Source: Bog-473 sp963804055 | GTDB lineage: Bacteria; Actinomycetota; Acidimicrobiia; Acidimicrobiales; RAAP-2 | Assembly: GCA_963804055.1 (NCBI GenBank) | Contig: CAWDOU010000008.1 | Coordinates: forward strand, 1 to 64,000 | Length of the DNA stretch: 64,000 nt | Direction: 5' to 3' | Shown: one piece after another, positions 7,518 to 16,717 of the stretch | How positions within the stretch are numbered: the first letter of the stretch is position 1 | Layout of the letters: each line of letters opens with the position of its first letter | Position numbers and translations under genes: made by a program | Notes under the pieces: generated by a model | The model's database searches: none | Seen by the model: the letters and a program-made list of their open reading frames with translations, nothing else | What the model was told of the DNA's origin: nothing

Positions 7518-8770
7518 GCACGCTGCTGTTCGAACGGTCGCTTCCTCGCTTCGCCGCGGCGCGCGTCGTGTCGTCATTCGGGTCGGGACGGGGGGCTGGT
7601 GTGGGGCCGCTGCGCCTGGTCGAACGGGACACACCCGCCGTGCCCGCCGCCGGTTGGGTGCACGTGGAGCCCGTCCTGTCCGGCATCTGCGGGTCCGACC
7701 TCGCCACCTTGGACGGGCGCAGCTCGCGCTATTTCGAGGACATCGTCTCCTTCCCGTTCGTTCCGGGCCACGAGGTCGTCGGCACCCTGACCGGGGACGC
7801 CACCGGAGCCGAGGGGCGCGTCCTCTCCGCCGGGAGCCGCGTCGTGCTGCAGCCGGTGCTCGGCTGCGCCGCCCGCGGGATCGAGCCCATGTGCCCCGCC
7901 TGCCAGGCCGGTCACGTGGGCAACTGCGGCTACGTCGCCTTCGGTCACATCCGACCGGGCCTGCAGACGGGCTTCTGCGCGGACACCGGGGGTGGCTGGT
8001 CCACGGCCGGGCTCGTCGCGCACTCCACCCAGCTCTACGCCGTGCCCGATGCGCTCACGGACGAGGACGCGGTGACGGTCGAGCCCGTGGCGTGCGCCGT
8101 GCACGCCGTGCTGAGCGCGCCGATCGAAGCGGGCGACGTCGTGGCCGTCATTGGGGCGGGGACGCTCGGCCTGCTGGTGACGGCCGCCCTGGGCCACCTC
8201 TCGAGCGCCGGACGCTGCGCCGCCCCCGCCGCCGTGCTCGTCGGAGCGCGCTACGCCCATCAGCAGCGCCTGGCTCGCGAGCTGGGGGGCACCGAGGCAT
8301 TGGCCCCCGACCAGCTCGGCCGCGCCGTGCGCCGGCACTCGCGTTCGCTGTCCTACGGCGGCGCCTCCGGCGTCACCGCGACGCTCTCGGGCGGTGCCGA
8401 CGTCGTGTTCGATTGCGTCGGCAGCCCCGAATCGATCGCTCAGGCGCTCGCCATGGTCCGCCCGCGGGGAACGGTGGCCCTGGTCGGCATGCCGGGCAAG
8501 GTGACCGTCGACCTGGCTCCGCTCTGGCACCGCGAGGTGCGTCTGGCCGGGGCCTACGCATACGGGACCGAACGCGGCGCCGGAGCCGACGACACGACGT
8601 CGACGTTCTCGCTGGCCTTCGACGTCGCCGCCGCACAGCGGACGGGCCGATTGGTCTCGGCCACCTACCCGTTGGCCCGCTTCGAGGACGCCGTCGCCCA
8701 CGCGGGCGCTGCCGGCCGCCGCGGCGCCGTGAAGATCGCATTCGACGTACGGAAAGGACCGATCCGATGA
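7514..8770 (+). CDS. Zinc-dependent alcohol dehydrogenase (MDR superfamily)
   Basis: A 418-residue medium-chain dehydrogenase that starts at the ATG overlapping the upstream stop (ATGA). Catalytic zinc ligands are visible in SGICGSD (Cys59) and PGHE (His86-Glu87). A structural-zinc-like cluster CPACQAGHVGNC lies at about 127-138. The Rossmann motif VIGAGTLGLL is near 213-222. Family members interconvert alcohols and aldehydes with NAD(P)H. Being coupled to an acyl-CoA reductase, it plausibly handles the fatty aldehyde or alcohol, but the substrate cannot be read from the sequence. Confidence 0.9.
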   Translation: MSTLLFERSLPRFAAARVVSSFGSGRGAGVGPLRLVERDTPAVPAAGWVHVEPVLSGICGSDLATLDGRSSRYFEDIVSFPFVPGHEVVGTLTGDATGAEGRVLSAGSRVVLQPVLGCAARGIEPMCPACQAGHVGNCGYVAFGHIRPGLQTGFCADTGGGWSTAGLVAHSTQLYAVPDALTDEDAVTVEPVACAVHAVLSAPIEAGDVVAVIGAGTLGLLVTAALGHLSSAGRCAAPAAVLVGARYAHQQRLARELGGTEALAPDQLGRAVRRHSRSLSYGGASGVTATLSGGADVVFDCVGSPESIAQALAMVRPRGTVALVGMPGKVTVDLAPLWHREVRLAGAYAYGTERGAGADDTTSTFSLAFDVAAAQRTGRLVSATYPLARFEDAVAHAGAAGRRGAVKIAFDVRKGPIR

Positions 8771-10356
8771 GTCGCCGCCCAGGCTTCGTCCTCGAGGTGG
8801 ACAAGTCGACACCACCGACCCTGTTCTGGAGCGGCGAGGGCTTCGGCCTCGAGACGCTGCCCGAGGGGAGTCGCGTGCTCTACGCCCCCGAGCCGATGAA
8901 GGCGATCGAGGATCCCTATCGGGCCATCCGCCACGCGTTGCTCCACCCCCAAGGCGACCGGGACCCGCTGCCGGCGCTCCTGCGCCCGGGCATGAAGCTC
9001 ACCATCTGCTTCGACGACGTCTCGCTGCCCCTCCCGCCCATGGAGGCACCGGACATCCGCCAGATGGTGACCGAGACCGTGCTCGACATGGCGGCGGAGG
9101 CCGGCGTCGACGATGTGCAATTGATTGCCGCGCTGGCCCTGCACCGTCGCATGACCGAGGAGGAGCTGCGTCACGCCCTGGGCGACCGGGTCTACGACGC
9201 CTTCGCCCCCCATGGACTCTTGACCCAGCACGACGCCGAGGACCCCGACAACCTCCTCTTCATCGGCGAGACCGATCAGGGCGAAGAGGTCGAGATCAAC
9301 AAGCGGGCCGCCACGTCGGACCTGCTGGTCTACGTCAACATCAACCTGGTCTCGATGGACGGCGGCCACAAGAGCGTCGCCACGGGACTGGCCAGCTACC
9401 GCAGCCTGCGTCACCACCACAATCCGCAGACGATGCGCCATTCGAAGTCGTTCATGGACCAGCCGGCCTCGGAGCTGCACTCCTCGAACTGGCGCATGGG
9501 CCGCCTCATCGCCGAGTCCGGCGTGAAGATCTTCCAGATTGAGACGACGCTCAACAACGACACCTTCCCGTCCAACTTCTCGTTCCTGCAGAAGCGGGAG
9601 TGGGAGTGGTCCCTGCGCGATCGGGCCTCCTATGCCGCCACGTCGAAGGCGCTCTCCAAGGTCCCGCCACGCCTCGCCCGTCAGATCTTCCACTCCATCC
9701 GCTCGCCCCACGCGCTGACCTCGGTGCAGGCGGGCGAGGTGGAGGCGGTCCATGCGCTCACGACGGCCAACGTCTGGGCACAGCAGGGCATCGACGTCGA
9801 AGGCCAGACCGACATCTTGACCATGGGACTGCCGTACATCTGCCCCTACAACGTCAATTCCATCATGAACCCGATCCTGGTGGCCTGCCTCGGGCTCGGC
9901 TACTTCTTCAACATGTACCGGGGCAAGCCGCTCGTGCGCGAGGGCGGTGTCGTGATCATGAAGCATCCGACCCGCCCGGAGTTCCACCCCGGACACCACC
10001 CGAGTTACATCGATTTCTACGAGCAGGTCCTGACGCAGACGGTCGACCCGGTTCGGATGCACAAGGAGTTCGAGGAGTCCTTCGCCACCGATCCGTGGTA
10101 CATCCATCTGTACCGAACCGGGCACGCCTATCACGGCGTGCACCCCTTCTACATGTGGTACTGGTGCGCGCACGCGTTGGCGCACCTCGGGCGCGTCATC
10201 GTCGTCGGCGGGGACACCAAGGCGGTGCGGCGGCTCGGCTTCTCGCCGGCGAGCTCGCTCGACGACGCCCTGGAGATCGCGTCCGACGTCGTCGGCCCCT
10301 CACCGACGCTGACGCACATGCACAACCCGCCCATCTTCATGTCGGACGTGCACTGA
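8767..10356 (+). CDS. LarA-like (DUF2088 / lactate racemase domain) protein
   Basis: A 529-residue protein in the LarA/DUF2088 superfamily, whose studied members are nickel-pincer racemases. The N-terminal LarA-type features are present: FDDVSLPLPPM near residue 80, ALALHRRMTEEEL (about 120) matching the family HR motif, and GGHKSVATG with the conserved lysine at about 200. The second histidine expected about ten residues before that lysine in true lactate racemases is not seen, so racemase activity is uncertain. It is longer than LarA (about 425 residues) because of a C-terminal region with WYIHLYRTGHAYHG. It is translationally coupled to both neighbours (ATGA and TGATG overlaps). No larB, larC or larE is in the window. 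Confidence 0.8.
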   Translation: MSRRPGFVLEVDKSTPPTLFWSGEGFGLETLPEGSRVLYAPEPMKAIEDPYRAIRHALLHPQGDRDPLPALLRPGMKLTICFDDVSLPLPPMEAPDIRQMVTETVLDMAAEAGVDDVQLIAALALHRRMTEEELRHALGDRVYDAFAPHGLLTQHDAEDPDNLLFIGETDQGEEVEINKRAATSDLLVYVNINLVSMDGGHKSVATGLASYRSLRHHHNPQTMRHSKSFMDQPASELHSSNWRMGRLIAESGVKIFQIETTLNNDTFPSNFSFLQKREWEWSLRDRASYAATSKALSKVPPRLARQIFHSIRSPHALTSVQAGEVEAVHALTTANVWAQQGIDVEGQTDILTMGLPYICPYNVNSIMNPILVACLGLGYFFNMYRGKPLVREGGVVIMKHPTRPEFHPGHHPSYIDFYEQVLTQTVDPVRMHKEFEESFATDPWYIHLYRTGHAYHGVHPFYMWYWCAHALAHLGRVIVVGGDTKAVRRLGFSPASSLDDALEIASDVVGPSPTLTHMHNPPIFMSDVH

Positions 10357-11327
10357 TGGCCGGCGCGGGGCTACGGGGGCGTCTGCGCTCGGCGCGCTTC
10401 CCGCTGGCCGCCCCCTCGTGGCCGACGACGGTCGAGCGACCGGACCCCGAGCGCCGGGTTGGGCTCGACTACGACCACGACTGGTCACGCCGCTACCCGG
10501 TCCGGCTGGCCCGGGCCATGGTGATGGACAACCTGGCGCGGCCTGCGGCGCGCCTCCTGGCGCCGGCCACCGTGCGGGGGCTCGAACACCTCCAACACGT
10601 CGAGGGCCCGGTGATCTTCGCCTCCAATCACCTCAGCCACATGGACACGCCGTTGCTGCTGACAACCCTGCCGGTGGAGTTCCGTCATCGCACCGTGGTG
10701 GCAGCGGCGTCGGACTACTTCTTCGACCGCACCTGGAAAGCGGTGCTCTCGTCGTTCACGCTGGCCACCATCCCCATTGAGCGGAGCAAGGTCAATCGCA
10801 AGTCGGGCGACACCGCAGCCGAGCTCATCGCCGACGGCTGGAACCTCGTGATCTTTCCCGAGGGCGGGCGCTCACCGGACGGCTGGACCCAGCCGTTCAC
10901 CGCGGGTGCCTCCTACCTGGCCCGGCGCACCGGCCGGCCGGTGGTGCCGGTCTACCTCCACGGCACGCGCCACGTGCAGCCCAAGAGTGCCGAGTCCGAA
11001 AGCCGGGCGCCCGGAGGCTCCGGCACCGAGTCGCGGCGCAGCAGCCGCGTGCGACGCGCCCCGATCGCCGTGCTCTTCGGGAGCCCCCTGTCCCCGGACG
11101 AGGGGGAGAACACCCACCGGTTCTCGGACCGGATCGAAGGCGCCGTCGCCACGCTGTCCCGGGAGGTCCATTCCGACTGGTGGCAGGCCCGGCGTTCGGT
11201 GAGCGCAGTGGCGCCGCTCGAGGGAGCGGCGACGGCACATCGGGGGCCGGCCGCCTCCGCGTGGCGGCGCGCCTGGGCGCTCGACGAGCCTCCGTCGCGG
11301 CGGCGGGCCTCGGAATGGCCCGAGTGA
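10356..11327 (+). CDS. 1-acyl-sn-glycerol-3-phosphate acyltransferase family (PlsC)
   Basis: A 323-residue acyltransferase starting at the ATG that shares one base with the upstream TGA. The catalytic HX4D box NHLSHMD is at residues 91-97, the acceptor-binding FPEGGRS is at 167-173, and a PVVPVYLHGTRH block follows. Family members esterify lysophospholipids or other hydroxyl acceptors at the membrane. It closes the four-gene operon that begins with the acyl-CoA reductase, so the acceptor may be the alcohol made upstream; that link is inference. The C-terminal 60 residues are Arg/Ala-rich and unconserved. Confidence 0.9.
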   Translation: MAGAGLRGRLRSARFPLAAPSWPTTVERPDPERRVGLDYDHDWSRRYPVRLARAMVMDNLARPAARLLAPATVRGLEHLQHVEGPVIFASNHLSHMDTPLLLTTLPVEFRHRTVVAAASDYFFDRTWKAVLSSFTLATIPIERSKVNRKSGDTAAELIADGWNLVIFPEGGRSPDGWTQPFTAGASYLARRTGRPVVPVYLHGTRHVQPKSAESESRAPGGSGTESRRSSRVRRAPIAVLFGSPLSPDEGENTHRFSDRIEGAVATLSREVHSDWWQARRSVSAVAPLEGAATAHRGPAASAWRRAWALDEPPSRRRASEWPE

Positions 11328-11400
11328 CCGGCTGACGCACCGGCTCGCCGGAACCCGTGGCGGCGTCTGGCACGCGACCGACCGTCAGAGCGTCAGACCG

Positions 11401-11869
11401 TCAGAGGAGCGGCCGCGAGACCAGGATGGCGGTGGCGGCGAGACCGGCGTCGCGGTGGACCAGGCCCGCCCGGTAGTCGGGGTCCCTGATCATGTCGACG
11501 AACGTGTCGACCTCCGGGTACTGCATGACGGCGATCTGATCCCACGGGCCGGTACGACCGATCAGGACCTGCAGCACGTCGTTGTAGAGGGTCAGTTGGC
11601 CGCCCCGCCGCACCACCTGCTCGAGAGCCACCGCGCCATAGCGCGGCGTAGGCCTCCGCGCCGCTCAGGCCGGCGCCGGCCAGCTCGTGGCCTTCGGGAT
11701 AGCGCGCCTCGGCGTAGTAGGACAGCAGGTTGACGAACTGCAGCGGGCCAGCCTCACTGGACGTCAGCAGCGACCGGAGCTGCTGCTCGTCGGGGTTGAT
11801 GCCCCCGAAGCCGTGCGATCCCAACTCACCGAGCAACGCCGTCACGTCCTCCCCGCTCCACTGCGACAT
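11401..11869 (-). CDS. DUF1330-type small protein, frameshifted
   Basis: The ATG at 11869 follows a strong GGAGGA. The first frame gives MSQWSGEDVTALLGELGSHG and FVNLLSYYAEARYP. The second frame continues YGAVALEQVVRRGG, WDQIAVMQYP and a C-terminus ending SRPLL. Together these make a normal dimeric alpha/beta-barrel DUF1330 protein (about 155 residues). The two halves are joined by removing one base near 11640-11643 (gcgctat). The span is 3n+1 bases long, as expected for a single insertion. Function in this family is unknown. Confidence 0.72.
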
Positions 11870-11979
11870 GTCGGCTCCTCCCGGGCGGCTTCGTGGCGGG
11901 ATGGTAGCAACCCTGTCCGCGGCTCGGCGCTGATCCGACGTACGGTGCCTGTGCTCGCGACGGCAGGAGGCCACATCCG

Positions 11980-12837
11980 ATGCAGATGATCATCCTGGGC
12001 AGTGGGAGCCCGCTGCCCGACCCACAACGGGCCGGGCCGTCGACCCTGGTGCGTACACACGCCGGCGATCTCCTCTTCGACTGCGGCCGCGGCGTCCTCA
12101 TGCGGGCCGCCGCCGCCGGATCGGCCGCCGGCGCGCTGCGTGCGCTCTTCCTCACCCATCTGCACAGCGACCACACCACGGACCTCAACGACATCGTGAC
12201 GTCGCGCTGGATCACGTCCTTCCAGCCCCATCCGCTCCCCGTGCACGGCCCCGTCGGCGCCACGTCTCTGTTGCAAGCGACCGAAGCCATGCTGGAGCTC
12301 GACATCGGCTACCGGCTGGCCCACCACGACGATCTGCAGTGGCGGCCGTCGGCCGAGGTCGTCGATTGCGAAGGCGGCCCGGTCTTCGAAGACGGCGACG
12401 TCAGGGTCGTCGCGGCGCCGACCGATCATGCGCCGGTTCGCCCCACCCTGGGCTTCCGGGTCGAGGAGGGCGACCGATCGGTGGTGATCGCCGGTGACAC
12501 CGTTCCGTGTGAAGGGCTGGACGAGCTTTGCGCTGGCGCGGACATGCTGGTCCACACGGTCGTGCGCCCCGACCTGATTGAGCCGATCGGCCTGCCCCGG
12601 CTCCTCGACGTGCTCGACTACCACTCCTCCGTCGCAGATGCGGCGAAGACGGCGGCGCGCAACGGTGTCGGAACGCTGGTCCTCACGCACCTGGTGCCGG
12701 CGCCCCAGCCGGGCACCGAGCCCGAGTGGATCGCACTGGCCCGCGGCCCACTTCGACGGCACGGTGGCACTGGCGCACGACCTGTTGACACTGGAGGTGG
12801 GCGCCGCCGCGTGACGGTGGCTGCTCTTAGAAGATGA
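11980..12837 (+). CDS. RNase Z-like metallo-beta-lactamase-fold hydrolase (3' end frameshifted)
   Basis: A binuclear-zinc hydrolase. The HxHxDH motif THLHSDH is at residues 59-65, the bridging aspartate is in VIAGDTVPC, and the late histidine is in LVLTHLVPAP. This pattern fits the ElaC/RNase Z-like and arylsulfatase-like subgroup; the substrate is unknown. The frame as it stands ends at 12837 in an arginine-rich, unconserved tail. Dropping one base near 12740 gives the family-typical C-terminus AAHFDGTVALAHDLLTLEVG, ending at 12814. I believe the latter is the true end. Confidence 0.85.
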   Translation: MQMIILGSGSPLPDPQRAGPSTLVRTHAGDLLFDCGRGVLMRAAAAGSAAGALRALFLTHLHSDHTTDLNDIVTSRWITSFQPHPLPVHGPVGATSLLQATEAMLELDIGYRLAHHDDLQWRPSAEVVDCEGGPVFEDGDVRVVAAPTDHAPVRPTLGFRVEEGDRSVVIAGDTVPCEGLDELCAGADMLVHTVVRPDLIEPIGLPRLLDVLDYHSSVADAAKTAARNGVGTLVLTHLVPAPQPGTEPEWIALARGPLRRHGGTGARPVDTGGGRRRVTVAALRR

Positions 12838-13234
12838 CGCCGCCCGCCTGGGTACGCGGGTCGCCGGCCGGCACGATCTCCTTGCCCAGCGGGGCGATGG
12901 CCACGGCGGCCAGCTTGAAGTTCCCGAGGCCGAGGGGAATGCCGATGATGGTGAGGCAGAGCACCACACCGAGGATCAGGTGGGCGATGGCCATCCACAG
13001 CCCGGCCAGGATGAACCACAGGACGTTGGCGACCGCCGAGGGTGCGCCGGCCTGCGGGTTGCGCACCACCGCACGCCCGAACGGCCACAGCACGAACGCG
13101 GCCAAGCGGAAGCAGGCCAGGCCGAAGGGGATCGTGATGATCAGGAGGCACAGCAGGACGCCCGCCAGCGCGTAGCCGATGGCCAGCCACAGTCCCGAGA
13201 ACACGAACCAGATCAGATTGAGCAGTGTGCGCAT
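12827..13234 (-). CDS. YccF-family inner-membrane protein (DUF307)
   Basis: A 135-residue protein with the duplicated YccF pattern. Each half has a NLIWFVFSGLWLAIGY-like helix followed by LCLLIITIPFGLACFRLA (first copy) or LCLTIIGIPLGLGNFKLA (second copy), giving about four membrane segments. Function is unknown. The ATG at 13234 begins MRTLLNLIW, exactly where the family normally starts. In the sequence as given, an upstream frame continues into it and makes an apparent GatD-YccF fusion, but that fusion arises from the GatD frameshift. An AGGGAGG lies 12 bases upstream. Confidence 0.85.
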   Translation of the reverse strand: MRTLLNLIWFVFSGLWLAIGYALAGVLLCLLIITIPFGLACFRLAAFVLWPFGRAVVRNPQAGAPSAVANVLWFILAGLWMAIAHLILGVVLCLTIIGIPLGLGNFKLAAVAIAPLGKEIVPAGDPRTQAGGVIF

Positions 13235-13251
13235 CGACGTCGCGATCCTCC

Positions 13252-13999
13252 CTAGCTGCGCCGGCGCCGGCGGCGGGCGCCCCCCACGGTAGCCAGCCGC
13301 TCCTCGCGGCAGACTCTCCGGCTCGGCGTCGTCCAACGGGTGGAGCGCGACGCCGCCGAGCGCCCATGACAGCAGGCAATCGGCCAGGGCCGGGTTGCGC
13401 GCCAACACCGGACCATGGAGGTAGGTCCCGACGACGCGCCCGTGGACGGCCCCTTCGCTGCCGTCACCGACGCCGTTGCCCACGCCGGCGACGACCCTCC
13501 CGAGGGCCGCCACCTCTTCGCCCCGCGTCGTGGCCCCACCGTGATTCTCGAACCCGGTCAAGGTGGGCAGGGGGCCCAGCACCTCGGGGTCCATGTCCAC
13601 CAGCACCTCACCCACCGCGCGTGGACCGGTCGACTTCACCGTCTCGACGTCGAGCAGTCCGACCCCCTCGTGCGGATCACCGCTGGCACCGGGGAAGGTC
13701 CGGCCGACGATCTGGAAGCCGGCGCACACCGCCAGGACGACGGCGCCCTCCCCGGCGCGCCGCGCCAGCGTGCCGTCCTCAATCAGGGTCCGGGCGGCCC
13801 GGACCTGGGGGCCGTCCTCTCCCCCGCCGAGGCAGTAGAGATCCGCCTCGGGGAGCGGGCGGTCGGAGGCGGCCTGCAGCAGGGTGGCGTCGATGCCGCG
13901 CCATTCGGCCCGTCGCGCCAAGACGAGGCCGTTCCCGCCGTCGCCGTACGTGCCCAGCAGGTCCGGGTAGACGACGGCGATGCGCAGCGGCGCCGTCAT
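13252..13999 (-). CDS. gatD: Lipid II isoglutaminyl synthase, glutamine amidotransferase subunit GatD (frameshifted near its end)
   Basis: GatD supplies ammonia from glutamine so that MurT can amidate the D-Glu carboxylate of lipid II. It starts at the ATG overlapping the murT stop. Class-I-like glutaminase residues are visible: nucleophile Cys92 in LAVCAGFQ and His195 in GTYLHGP; YPDLLGTYGDGGN is the typical N-terminus. One surplus base near 13308 throws the last residues out of frame and fuses the frame to YccF. Without it the protein ends ESLREERLATVGG and stops at 13252, normal for the family. The gene is essential in related species, so assembly error is the simplest explanation. Confidence 0.88.
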
Positions 14000-15258
14000 G
14001 CCGGCGTGCCCAGCAGGTCGTGGAAGGCCGTGTAGTTCCCGATGACGTCGACCACCGCGTCGGTTCCGCCCGCACCGGTCGCGGTGCTCCCCTCGGCAGC
14101 GGCCAGCGTGATGGCCCGCACGGGGTCGGCCTCGGCACTGTGGCGGACGCCGCCGTAGTGCAGGCGGACCGAGAGGTCGCGAAAGCGATCACCTGTCGCC
14201 ACGACGGCGCGACCGCAGAGACGTTCGAACGGCACGTCCCACAACCAGCTGGGGTCGGCGCCGTCGGCGATCCGCGCGTTGATGCTGACCACGAGTGGTG
14301 CGTCGGACCCGGCGACCAGGTCGAGCAGCTCGTCCCAGCCGGCGGGGTTCTTGGCCAGCATGAGACGGGCCCGGACGTCGCCGAACGAGCGCACCGTGAA
14401 GCGCCCCGCCACCTCGTGCACCGTCTCCATGGCGGCGAGGGCCACCAGGGCATCGACACCGGACGCCTCGGCCGCCACCGCCGCCATCAGCGCATTGGCC
14501 TGGTTGAACCGGCCGGGCAGGGCGAGCGTGACCGGGGTGGTCCTCCCATCGGCCCACTCGGCGCGTGCTGCCCCGTCGACGCCCACGACGAGGGTCGCCT
14601 CGGGGTCGGGACGGGCGAAGTCGCACGAGGCACAGGACCACCCGCCCCCGGTGAAGGCGATGCGGCCCTCGCACGACGGGCAGCCCACGGCATCGTGTTG
14701 CCAGCGCATGCCGGCACCCACCCAGTGCACGTCGCGCGCCGCGCCCGCCCCCCACACCACGAGCGGGTCGTCGGCGTTCGCCACCACATGGGTGTGCGGC
14801 GCCGCCGCCAACGCCGCCCGCCAGCTCCCTGCAATCATGCGGACCTCGTTCGTGCGGTCGAGCTGATCGCGGGACAGGTTCAGCAGCAGCACAGTGGACG
14901 CCGCCGTGGCGGTGAGGACGCGGGGCAGGTAGACCTCGTCCGTCTCGAGCACGGCACGGCGCGCCGTCGTGCCGGCGAGCGCGGCCACGTGCCCGGGCGG
15001 CATGTTCGAGCCGGTCTCGTTGCTCACCACCGCGTCGCCCGTCGCGCCGAGCGCGACCGTGAGGAGGCGCGTCGTCGTCGTCTTGCCGTTCGTTCCCGTC
15101 ACGAGGGCGACCTGGCGTCCGGCGCTCAGGTGCTCGAGCAGGCGCGGGTCGAGGCGGAGGCCGGCGCGTCCCCCCGCCACCGTGCCCTGGCCCCGTCCGA
15201 GGCGGCGCGACGTGGTGTTGACGACGCGCGTCGTCGCGCCGGCGAGCCGCGCTCTCAC
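13996..15258 (-). CDS. murT: Lipid II isoglutaminyl synthase, MurT subunit
   Basis: A Mur-ligase-like enzyme that activates and amidates D-Glu in lipid II together with GatD. The start is taken as GTG 15258, overlapping the upstream stop (GTGA), giving 420 residues. The ATP-binding loop GTNGKTTTT is at 55-63. The MurT-specific zinc ribbon is visible as CPSCEGRIAF then WSCASCDFARP, with four cysteines. LPGRFNQANALMA is the Mur ligase middle domain motif and the C-terminal DUF1727 domain follows. murT-gatD coupling by a four-base overlap is the standard actinobacterial order. Confidence 0.95.
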   Translation of the reverse strand: MRARLAGATTRVVNTTSRRLGRGQGTVAGGRAGLRLDPRLLEHLSAGRQVALVTGTNGKTTTTRLLTVALGATGDAVVSNETGSNMPPGHVAALAGTTARRAVLETDEVYLPRVLTATAASTVLLLNLSRDQLDRTNEVRMIAGSWRAALAAAPHTHVVANADDPLVVWGAGAARDVHWVGAGMRWQHDAVGCPSCEGRIAFTGGGWSCASCDFARPDPEATLVVGVDGAARAEWADGRTTPVTLALPGRFNQANALMAAVAAEASGVDALVALAAMETVHEVAGRFTVRSFGDVRARLMLAKNPAGWDELLDLVAGSDAPLVVSINARIADGADPSWLWDVPFERLCGRAVVATGDRFRDLSVRLHYGGVRHSAEADPVRAITLAAAEGSTATGAGGTDAVVDVIGNYTAFHDLLGTPA

Positions 15259-16631
15259 CGAGGGGGCTTGCTGCGGGCCAGCTCCTCGGCGGTCGGCTCG
15301 TGGCGCACCCTGGCCTCGGGGGGCAGCAACGCGGCGATGGCCTCCATGATGGTCCCGGTGTCCGCCTTGGCGTCGGTGAGCGACAGCGGGATCGGCCGGC
15401 CCACCCGCACCCGCACCGTCGGCGGGTGCCGCACCAGGGTGAAGTCGGGCACGCGAGCCGAGCGCGGCCACACCTTCTCGGTCCCCCAGAGCCCGACGGG
15501 GACGACGGTGGCGCCGGTGGATGCCGCCAGCCGAGCGGTGCCGGTCTTGCCGTGCAGCACCGGGTCGAAGAAGTCGTACCCGCGCGGGATGGTGCCCTGC
15601 GGCAACACGATCACGACCTCGCCCGCCTTCAAGGCCGATTCGGCGGCCCGCAGCGGCTCACCCGAGCCGCTGCCCCGGTCGACGGCGATACCTCCGATGG
15701 CCCGCGCGATCGACCCCACCACGGGTGCGTCGAAGATCTCCTTCTTGCCGAGGAAGCGCACCGGTCGACCGATCTCGCGCGCCAAAAGCGCCAGCGCGGC
15801 CACGTCGAAGTAGCTGCGATGGTTGGCGGCCAACAGCACCGGGCCGCGTGTGGGCACGTGGTCCACGCCGGCGATGTCGAAACGTGCATACGGAAAGGAG
15901 AGCTTGCGGACGAACGGTCGGAGCATGTGGTACGGCTCGAGCCCGACGACGCTCGGGACCCCCGGTGGGCGGTCCCAGTGCTCCACCGCCCAGCAGCGGG
16001 CCGTGGCCACCAGCGTCAGTGAGGGATCCGGATTGACCGCGTGGGGTGTCCCCACGCTCGACAGCAGCGGGACGTCGAAGATGCTGTCGCTGCAGGCGTG
16101 GCAGTCGACCAGGTCGACCCGGTTGTCCTCGGCCCAGGCACGCACGGCACGAAGCTTCCCGGTCCCCCAGACGAAGCCCTCGTAGAGCCGCCCGGTGTAG
16201 CGACCTTCCTTGGTCTCGTAGGCGGTGGCGATCAGGTCGTCGAAGCCGATCGCCTCGGCGAAGGGGGCGATCATGTCGGCCGGCGTCGTCGTCGCGAGCA
16301 CGAGGCGGTGGCCCTCGGCCCGGAAGGCGGCCAGGCGCTGCGGAGCGAACGGGGCCACGGTTTCGCTCAGGGCGGCGACGGCGCGCCGGCCGGCCGCCTG
16401 GACCTGGTCCTGCCGCCAGCCCTTGGCCACCCGGGCGGCGGCCCGGACGAGGCCCATGGAGACCAGGTTCTCCCCCAGACGGTCGTTGACCGCATAGAGG
16501 AGCTTGTCGCCGGGGAGCGAACGGCCCTCGGGCACCACGCCCTCGTCCATGAGGGCCCGGTTGAGGATCTGCCCCGAGGCCCGGCACAACAGGGTGCGGT
16601 CGAGGTCGATGAAGACGGCGCTCTTCGCCAC
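15255..16631 (-). CDS. HAD-IB hydrolase fused to PlsC-type acyltransferase
   Basis: A 458-residue bifunctional protein resembling the mycobacterial PlsC with an N-terminal HAD domain. The start chosen is GTG 16631 (VAKSAVFIDLDRTLL). HAD motif I is intact (D9-L-D11). The phosphatase-like part runs to about residue 210 and includes HACSDSIFDVPLL. The acyltransferase part follows with NHRSYFD (HX4D, about 266-272) and VLPQGTIPRG in place of the usual FPEGTR. It likely acylates lysophosphatidate at the membrane, with the HAD domain acting on a phospho-intermediate. It leads the murT-gatD-yccF transcription unit. Confidence 0.88.
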   Translation of the reverse strand: MAKSAVFIDLDRTLLCRASGQILNRALMDEGVVPEGRSLPGDKLLYAVNDRLGENLVSMGLVRAAARVAKGWRQDQVQAAGRRAVAALSETVAPFAPQRLAAFRAEGHRLVLATTTPADMIAPFAEAIGFDDLIATAYETKEGRYTGRLYEGFVWGTGKLRAVRAWAEDNRVDLVDCHACSDSIFDVPLLSSVGTPHAVNPDPSLTLVATARCWAVEHWDRPPGVPSVVGLEPYHMLRPFVRKLSFPYARFDIAGVDHVPTRGPVLLAANHRSYFDVAALALLAREIGRPVRFLGKKEIFDAPVVGSIARAIGGIAVDRGSGSGEPLRAAESALKAGEVVIVLPQGTIPRGYDFFDPVLHGKTGTARLAASTGATVVPVGLWGTEKVWPRSARVPDFTLVRHPPTVRVRVGRPIPLSLTDAKADTGTIMEAIAALLPPEARVRHEPTAEELARSKPPR

Positions 16632-16717
16632 AAGCAGGGAGCCTAAAGCAGTTTTCCCGCTGGTCGAAGGCCCTTGACGCACCCCGGGGCGCACCCCCGA
16701 AAGAGGCCTGGAATTAG

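Noticed and set aside
5610..7634. A leftward open frame of about 670 codons opposite the acyl-CoA reductase/HAD gene
   Set aside because: Shadow frame; the forward gene has complete SDR and HAD motifs.
8767..10356. Calling the LarA-like gene a lactate racemase (larA)
   Set aside because: Not all active-site residues are visible, the protein is too long, and no larB, larC or larE is nearby; superfamily membership only.
13225..15813. A rightward open frame of about 860 codons opposite murT, gatD and part of HAD-PlsC
   Set aside because: Antisense shadow of three conserved genes; composition dominated by Arg, Gly, Pro and Ala.
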